A stretch of 64,000 bases of DNA from an uncultured Paraburkholderia sp. (GTDB lineage: Bacteria; Pseudomonadota; Gammaproteobacteria; Burkholderiales; Burkholderiaceae), in contig CALNWN010000003.1 in NCBI GenBank assembly GCA_940746715.1, positions 62,001 to 126,000 of the forward strand. Reading direction: 5' to 3'. The notes below the pieces were generated by a model that saw nothing but the letters and a program-made list of their open reading frames with translations, was not told where the DNA came from and made no database searches. Below are positions 58,850 to 64,000 of this stretch, piece after piece. The position numbers and the translations under genes are program-made. Position 1 is the stretch's first letter, and each line of letters starts with the position of its first letter.

Positions 58850-59020
58850 ATGGAATATCAAAGCTGGATGTGCCTGATTTGCGGCTGGATTTACGACGAA
58901 GAAGCCGGTTTGCCGGACGAAGGCATTGCGCCGGGCACGCGCTGGGAAGACGTCCCCATCAACTGGACCTGCCCTGAGTGCGGCGCGCGCAAGGAAGACT
59001 TCGAGATGGTGCAGATCTGA
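58850..59020 (+). CDS. Rubredoxin
   Basis: This is a complete 56-residue rubredoxin, a one-iron electron carrier. The four cysteines occur as CLICGWIYDEEAGLPDEGI (CxxCG) and WTCPECGARKEDFEMV (CPxCG). Start ATG at 58850. In this genus it commonly lies upstream of alkane-oxidation or pilus-related genes. Here it is followed by a long hypothetical protein. Confidence 0.9.
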   Translation: MEYQSWMCLICGWIYDEEAGLPDEGIAPGTRWEDVPINWTCPECGARKEDFEMVQI

Positions 59021-59288
59021 AGTCCGATGGCGGCCGGCGGCGCGCGGCCGAGATGTGACACGCGCCGGAACGTCGGAACGTCGCCGAGCTCGCAGTGTCG
59101 CAACGGTAATCCAGACGTTGCGTGCCGTTTGCGGCGCATGGGTCGTTCAGCATTCATTCGTTACCGCACCACGCGTCATCGCATCGTTTTTTGCGTATTT
59201 GTCATTGTTCAGTCGCTGGTTCGCGCGTTAGGCGCTCAGTCTGCGCGCGGCGCCAGGCGGCGGCCCGCCGACTTTCCGTCGCCAACTC
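59021..59288. other. Spacer, no gene
   Basis: This region of 268 bases lies between rubredoxin and the alanine-rich protein. No motif is seen. Confidence 0.3.
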
Positions 59289-60698
59289 ATGACTCTTCGA
59301 TCCGCAGCCCCCGTTTCCTTCGACGCCTTGCCCAATCCACGCGGCGGCGCAGTCCGTCCGGCGGAGCTGGCGCTGGCCGAGGCGCTGTTGGCCTTCGAGC
59401 AGCACACCGGCTTGATCACCGCGCTGGTGCGCGCCTCGCACGCGTTGCGCAGCGCCGGCTGGCTGAGTGCCACCCGTTTCGCCGACGTGCTGGTGCGTCT
59501 CTCGCCGCTTGCCGCAGGCGATCCGGCCGAGGCCGAAAGCGTGCGGCCGGGCTTCGGCGCGGCGTTGCGCGATTTCCGGGCGGCGCTGGAGCGGCACAAT
59601 CTGCGCGAACTTGCCTGCTCGCCGACGCTCTTCGACCATTACCGCGCCTTGAGCGCCGATCTCGGCGAGCACACGGCGGCGTCCCCCGTGGCTTTCGAAG
59701 ATCTGGCATTGACCGCGCGGCCCGTGCCGCCGGTTTCGTTCCATGCTCAGCCGGCCGAGCAACTGGCGCATCTGCGAGCACGCTATGAACGCGCGCTGCT
59801 GCCGGTGCTGCGTTCGCAACCGGACACCGGCAGTGTGGCGGCGCGCGCAGCCACGGAGGCCGCTCTGGACGAACTCGACGCGGTCTTCACCGAGCTGGCC
59901 GGTCCCGATCCCTACGATTTCTGGCGCCTCGCCAAAGCCTGTGCCCGCGCCTTGCGAGTGAGCGGACGCGCAGCCGGCGAGCCGGACGCACGCCGTTTCT
60001 ACGCACGCTGCAATCTCGCGCTCGCGGACCATGCGCGGGGCATCGAGCGCGCGCAGCGATCGCTCGTGCGTGCCACGCTCGCGCTGCTGTGGCGCGACTA
60101 CGCGCTCTTCGGCGCCGCCGCCGAAGACGCTGACCAGGTCGAGGTGCTGCACGACTACGGCTTGACGGTCGACTGGCACGTCGCGGGCACCCAGGCATCG
60201 GAAATGCTTTGGGAAGCGGGCGCGGTCGAGGCGCAATCGTTCAGCGCGCGCACATCGCTGACGCGCGAACTCGGCGTGTTGATCGTCAATGCGCACGCGT
60301 ATGAAGATTTTTTGCAGACGGCCGACGCCGCCATCTCCGCACTCGCCGATCATGCGCGTGCCGCGGACCAGCCGGAAAAGGCCGACCCGAGCGAAGCGCT
60401 GCAAGCCGGCGACGCCGCATACCGGCTGGGATCCGCCGCCTGCGCGCTGGGCCTAGGCCACGTCGCGCTGCTGGCCGACGCGCTCGGGCTCGCCTGGCGC
60501 CGTCGGGCGCATGCTGCTGTCTCGACGCCTGCGGTGCGCGCGCATGTGATCGTCGACGCCCCGGCAGCGAGCGCGCTGGAAAACGCAGCTGAGGCCTTGC
60601 GCGCGACGCTGCACAAGGTGGCGGCGAGTGTGGCGCCGCCAGTGAGCGGCGCGGCGCTGGCGGCGCTCACGCGGGCGATCGAGCAGGGCGGCGCTTAG
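59289..60698 (+). CDS. Alanine-rich hypothetical protein, 469 residues
   Basis: This is a complete open frame of 469 residues, about 20 percent alanine, almost wholly helical, soluble and without signal peptide. Segments such as LTRELGVLIVNAHAYEDFLQ and ALRDFRAALERHNLREL suggest long bundles. It resembles the helical N-terminal HPt-like domains of ChpA/PilL proteins, but no phosphorylatable His motif is certain. It sits between rubredoxin and yqgE, where Burkholderia usually has a conserved hypothetical or pilus-chemosensory gene. Function unknown. Confidence 0.6.
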   Translation: MTLRSAAPVSFDALPNPRGGAVRPAELALAEALLAFEQHTGLITALVRASHALRSAGWLSATRFADVLVRLSPLAAGDPAEAESVRPGFGAALRDFRAALERHNLRELACSPTLFDHYRALSADLGEHTAASPVAFEDLALTARPVPPVSFHAQPAEQLAHLRARYERALLPVLRSQPDTGSVAARAATEAALDELDAVFTELAGPDPYDFWRLAKACARALRVSGRAAGEPDARRFYARCNLALADHARGIERAQRSLVRATLALLWRDYALFGAAAEDADQVEVLHDYGLTVDWHVAGTQASEMLWEAGAVEAQSFSARTSLTRELGVLIVNAHAYEDFLQTADAAISALADHARAADQPEKADPSEALQAGDAAYRLGSAACALGLGHVALLADALGLAWRRRAHAAVSTPAVRAHVIVDAPAASALENAAEALRATLHKVAASVAPPVSGAALAALTRAIEQGGA

Positions 60699-61036
60699 AA
60701 GTTGTGCGTGAACATCGCGCACAAGCGTGGCACATCAAGGTGGCGCATTACGTGCCACATGAACGGCGCGCAACGGAAGCAACCACACCTAGCGCGGCGA
60801 ACGCGGCGAGCGAAGCGAACAAGCCCAGCAGAACGACCCGCAGCGCACCGGCCGGACAGCGAGCGCGCCAATTAAGCCCGCTGCGCCGGCCCAACACGCA
60901 CCGTGGCGAGCCCCGCGTGCGTGATAGAGTGCAACATGATTTGCCGTCGATGGCTCGCGGCACGCTTTCATGATTCACGTCGCCGCTCCACGCTCAAAGC
61001 CCGCCATCCTGCATCGTCTTTGCTAAAATCCGAACT
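60699..61036. other. Gene-free spacer before yqgE
   Basis: This region of 338 bases contains the promoter of the yqgE-pyr operon. AAAATCCGAACTATG precedes the start. No gene or hairpin is seen. Confidence 0.4.
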
Positions 61037-61615
61037 ATGTCCAAGAGTACCGATCGCATCAATCTGACCAACCAGTTCCTGATCGCCATGCCCAACATGG
61101 CCGATCCGACGTTTTCCGGAACGGTGGTCTACCTTTGCGATCACAGTGAGCGCGGCGCGCTCGGCCTCGTGATCAACCGGCCGACCGACATCGACCTGCA
61201 AGCGCTATTCAGTCGCATCGACCTCAAGCTCGAAATCGAGCCTCTTCTCCACGTTCCCGTGTACTTCGGCGGCCCGGTGCAGAACGAGCGCGGCTTCGTG
61301 CTGCACGATCCGAAAGAGGGCAATTCCTACACGTCGTCCATGTCGGTGCCGGGCGGGCTCGAGATGACCACGTCGAAAGACGTGCTCGAGGCCGTCGCGA
61401 GCGGTACCGGGCCGGAGCGCTTCCTGCTCACGCTCGGTCACGCGGGTTGGGGCGCGGGCCAGCTCGAAGAAGAGATTTCGAAAAACGGCTGGCTGACAGT
61501 CGAGGCCGATCCGAAAATCGTCTTCGACGTGCCAGCCGAAGAGCGCTTCGAGGCTGCGCTCGCGCTGCTCGGCGTCTCGCTGTCCATGCTGTCGGGCGAG
61601 GCCGGGCACGCATGA
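61037..61615 (+). CDS. YqgE/AlgH family protein (UPF0301)
   Basis: This is a complete 192-residue protein of the UPF0301 family. [40 protein letters not shown] and [18 protein letters not shown] are the conserved blocks, with [20 protein letters not shown] near the end. The fold is known but the function is not; AlgH in Pseudomonas affects alginate. It is 10 bp before ruvX, the usual order in the pyr operon. Confidence 0.9.
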   Translation: MSKSTDRINLTNQFLIAMPNMADPTFSGTVVYLCDHSERGALGLVINRPTDIDLQALFSRIDLKLEIEPLLHVPVYFGGPVQNERGFVLHDPKEGNSYTSSMSVPGGLEMTTSKDVLEAVASGTGPERFLLTLGHAGWGAGQLEEEISKNGWLTVEADPKIVFDVPAEERFEAALALLGVSLSMLSGEAGHA

Positions 61616-61625
61616 GAGGCACCAC

Positions 61626-62600
61626 ATGAGCCTGCCCGGCGGACGCGAGGCGACGCTGCTTGCGTTCGACTACGGTGAAAAGCGCATCGGCGTGGCGGTC
61701 GGCAATTCGCTTACCAGAAGCGCGCGCGCTCTCGTCGTCGTGCAGAATCGCAGCCGCGAATATCGCTTTGCCGAGGTCGGCAAGCTGATTGCGCAATGGA
61801 AGCCGGACGCGCTCGTCGTCGGCTTGCCGATGCACCCTGACGGCACGCCGCACGAAATGACGCAGCTTGCCAAGCGCTTCGGTAATCAGTTGAACGGCCG
61901 TTTCAATTTGCCGGTGACGTGGGTCGACGAGCGCTATTCGTCGGTCGAGGCAGAAGCGAACATTCGCGGCAACAAGGGGTGCACCGACATGCTCGACGCC
62001 GAAGCGGCCAGCATCATCCTTCAGCAATATCTTGGCGGACTTCCCGACACCATGAGTTCCATTGACGCTGAAGCGCCCTATCGCGCGCTGCTCGACCAGA
62101 TTCGCGCCGCTTATGGCGACAAGCTCGGCGCAAGGGAAGGCGCTAAAGGCGCCGAGGGCGCCGTGCTGGCCGGCATCCACAGCGGCGGCGCGTGGCTGGC
62201 CGAGCGCCTCGCGCGCGATCTGAATCTGGCGAGCTTCGGCGTCGTCAATGTCGCGCTGCATCGCGACGACTATGCGAAGAAGGGTTTGCACTCGCAGGCG
62301 AGCCCGACCTCGCTGCCTTTTTCGGTCGACGGCCGGCGCATCGTGCTCGTCGACGACGTGCTGTACACCGGCCGCACGATTCGCGCGGCGCTCAATGAGC
62401 TGTACGACTATGGCCGCCCGGCGGCGGTCGAACTGGCAGTGCTCGCCGATCGCGGCGGGCGTGAGCTGCCGGTGGCGGCGCGCTTCGTCGGCGGCGTGGT
62501 GGACGTACCCGCGGACGCGACGCTCGTGCTCGCACGCGACGAAACCAGCGGTGGCGGCGAGCCGCGTTTCACGTTCCATACCGAAGCACGGGTTGATTGA
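61626..62600 (+). CDS. RuvX (YqgF) fused in frame to PyrR
   Basis: One 324-residue frame covers two proteins usually encoded by separate genes. Residues 1-140 are RuvX/YqgF, a Holliday-junction resolvase-like nuclease: [20 protein letters not shown] with Asp15, and [20 protein letters not shown]. Residues 143-324 are PyrR, with the PRPP site [20 protein letters not shown] (Asp243-Thr251). The join is [20 protein letters not shown]; Met at 62052 is the normal PyrR start, and the RuvX stop codon is missing. Translation of PyrR could still start there. PyrR regulates pyr genes by binding UMP and RNA or acts as a uracil phosphoribosyltransferase. Confidence 0.85.
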   Translation: MSLPGGREATLLAFDYGEKRIGVAVGNSLTRSARALVVVQNRSREYRFAEVGKLIAQWKPDALVVGLPMHPDGTPHEMTQLAKRFGNQLNGRFNLPVTWVDERYSSVEAEANIRGNKGCTDMLDAEAASIILQQYLGGLPDTMSSIDAEAPYRALLDQIRAAYGDKLGAREGAKGAEGAVLAGIHSGGAWLAERLARDLNLASFGVVNVALHRDDYAKKGLHSQASPTSLPFSVDGRRIVLVDDVLYTGRTIRAALNELYDYGRPAAVELAVLADRGGRELPVAARFVGGVVDVPADATLVLARDETSGGGEPRFTFHTEARVD

Positions 62601-62799
62601 GCGGTGTCTGAGAGTGCTTCGAACGCGGCCCTGACGCCGAGCCTTGCCCCGACCAGCGCCCACGCGCCACGCGAGCCACAAGAACCGAAACACGAGCACG
62701 CCGAGCTCAAAAGCACAGCACACAAGCCCAGCCCAAAAACACCAACGCGCAGTTCGCCAAGCCCCCACGTTGAAGCCCGTATTTGCAAGCAGGTACACC
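62601..62799. promoter_or_regulatory. Spacer between pyrR and pyrB
   Basis: These 199 bases are rich in C and A. PyrR-regulated leaders elsewhere contain attenuator hairpins; I do not see a convincing one. An A-rich stretch (AGCACAGCACACAAGCCC) precedes pyrB. Confidence 0.3.
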
Positions 62800-63753
62800 A
62801 TGAACACCGCCACCCAGGCTCCGCAGGATTCCGCCGATAGCGCCACCGAGCGCTTCCGTTATGGCTTCCTGAAGGGCAACCCGCAGCTCACGAAGAACGG
62901 CGAGCTCAAACATCTGTTGTCGATCGAGGGCTTGCCGAAGGCGATCGTCAATCACATTCTCGACACCGCGAGCCAGTTCGTCAGCGTGACGGATCGCGAG
63001 GTCAAGAAGGTGCCGCTTTTGCGCGGCAAGTCGGCCTTCAACCTGTTCTTCGAGAACTCGACGCGTACGCGCACCACGTTCGAGATTGCAGCCACGCGTC
63101 TGTCGGCGGACGTGCTGAATCTGAACATCAACGCGTCGTCGACGAGTAAGGGCGAATCGCTGCTCGACACGATCAACAATCTGTCGGCCATGCATGCCGA
63201 CATGTTCGTCGTGCGTCATGCGTCGAGCGGGGCGCCCTATCTGATCGCCCAGCACTGCGCGCCTCACGTGCATGTGATCAATGCTGGCGACGGCCGTCAT
63301 GCGCATCCCACGCAAGGGCTGCTCGACATGTACACGATTCGCCACTACAAGAAGGACTTCACGAATCTGCGTGTGGCGGTCGGCGACATTCTGCATTCGC
63401 GCGTGGCGCGCTCGGACATTCACGCACTGACCACGCTCGGCGTGCCGGAGGTGCGCGCCATCGGCCCGCGCACGCTGCTGCCGGGCGGCCTCGAACAGAT
63501 GGGCCTGCGCGTGTTCCACAATCTCGACGAAGGCCTGAAGGACGTCGACGTGATCATCATGCTGCGTCTGCAGAACGAGCGCATGAGCGGCGCGCTGTTG
63601 CCCTCGGCGCAGGAGTACTTCAAGAGCTGGGGCCTGACGCCCGAGCGGCTGGCGCTGGCCAAACCGGATGCGATCGTGATGCACCCGGGCCCGATGAATC
63701 GAGGCGTGGAAATCGACTCCCAGGTCGCGGACGGTCCGCAATCCGTGATCCTG
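62800..63753 (+). pseudogene. pyrB: Aspartate carbamoyltransferase, 3' end deleted
   Basis: This is the catalytic subunit of aspartate carbamoyltransferase, which joins carbamoyl phosphate and aspartate in pyrimidine synthesis. The start at 62800 gives [40 protein letters not shown] (phosphate site STRT), [15 protein letters not shown] and [20 protein letters not shown] are intact, as is [20 protein letters not shown]. The expected end after [10 protein letters not shown] (about 20 residues) is missing: at about 63753 the sequence switches into pyrC in another frame. The tail helps form the active site across subunits, so function is doubtful. In the normal gene order pyrC follows pyrB. Confidence 0.85.
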
Positions 63754-63754
63754 A

Positions 63755-64000
63755 GTCTGGCTGCGTCCCGTGGACGCGTATCTGGGCAAAGGCGGCGTTG
63801 CTGCGAGCGGCGCGCTGGCGTCGCGGCTCGGTCTGTCCGGCGTGCCGGTTGCGGCTGAAACCATCGCGCTGCATACGATTTTTGAGCTTGTGCGCGTGAC
63901 GGGCGCGCGGGTGCATCTGTCGCACGTGTCGTCGGCGGCGGGGATTGCGCTCGTGCGCGCGGCGAAGGCCGAGGGTCTGCCGGTTTCGTGCGACGTCACG
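63755..64000 (+). pseudogene. pyrC: Dihydroorotase-like (PyrC/PyrX) internal fragment
   Basis: Open to the window end, this frame reads [60 protein letters not shown] and AAGIALVRAAKAEGLPVSCD. It matches the middle of a type I dihydroorotase, most like the non-catalytic PyrX companion encoded after pyrB in many proteobacteria. About the first 190 residues, which include the metal-binding HxR(N) motif in true dihydroorotases, are absent. The junction with pyrB is out of frame. Confidence 0.7.

Noticed and set aside
57674-59020. 448-residue plus-strand frame ending in rubredoxin
   Set aside because: Its first 390 residues are antisense to thiD and intergenic DNA; the true rubredoxin starts at 58850.

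Overview
The window reads as a Burkholderiaceae chromosome, most likely Paraburkholderia or Caballeronia. The evidence is high GC, GC-ending codons, a GroEL tail rich in Gly-Met, and the conserved order rubredoxin - alanine-rich protein - yqgE - ruvX - pyrR - pyrB - pyrC at the right end. I cannot name the species from the sequence alone.

Layout. 1-8.1 kb: LysR and MFS remnants, then a class III aminotransferase / AtzG-like / AtzE-like amidase / carboxymuconolactone decarboxylase-like operon, a polar amino-acid binding protein, and a DeoR-MFS-VOC operon. 8.4-13.1 kb: SDR, LysR and GNAT remnants, NmrA-like oxidoreductase, MAPEG protein and cysteine synthase homologue. 13.1-14.2 kb: no gene, but a tandem repeat and one copy of a dispersed repeat. 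14.2-17.1 kb: a serine-recombinase module with a RepB C-terminal-domain protein. 17.6-25.6 kb: kinase remnant, alpha/beta hydrolase, alpha-hydroxyacid oxidase, TtuC fragment, intact aldehyde dehydrogenase, DUF2520 protein, patatin fragment, DUF1428. 26-32.7 kb: an amino-acid catabolic region (FAD oxidase, YheO-like regulator, ornithine-cyclodeaminase homologue, threonine-synthase-like enzyme, asparaginase, LivK-type binding protein), with the FAD enzyme, regulator and cyclodeaminase arranged like the dau genes. 33.5-46.1 kb: LysR, RidA, MBL hydrolase, ClC, inovirus Gp2-like, CaiB, MFS, CDF, fatty acid hydroxylase, threonine aldolase and epimerase genes, many broken. 46.4-52 kb: hybrid kinase, chemoreceptor, GntR/HutC regulator with palindromic operators, a lyase stump and a cytochrome c. 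52.7-64 kb: groES-groEL with CIRCE, cysC with a sulfotransferase, thiD, rubredoxin, yqgE, ruvX-pyrR fused in frame, and pyrB cut into a pyrC-type fragment.

The dominant feature is decay. About thirty genes carry single-base frameshifts, in-frame stops (mostly TAG) or deletion scars, yet their residues remain well conserved. No insertion sequence was seen. This fits either recent genome erosion, as in a host-restricted lineage, or a draft assembly with indel and collapse errors. Two observations bear on that choice. One frameshift is a G7-to-G6 homopolymer change (an error-like signature). Others are 10-bp duplications, nonsense substitutions and multi-hundred-base deletions (decay-like, or misassembly). 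Housekeeping genes such as groES, groEL, cysC, thiD and yqgE are intact.
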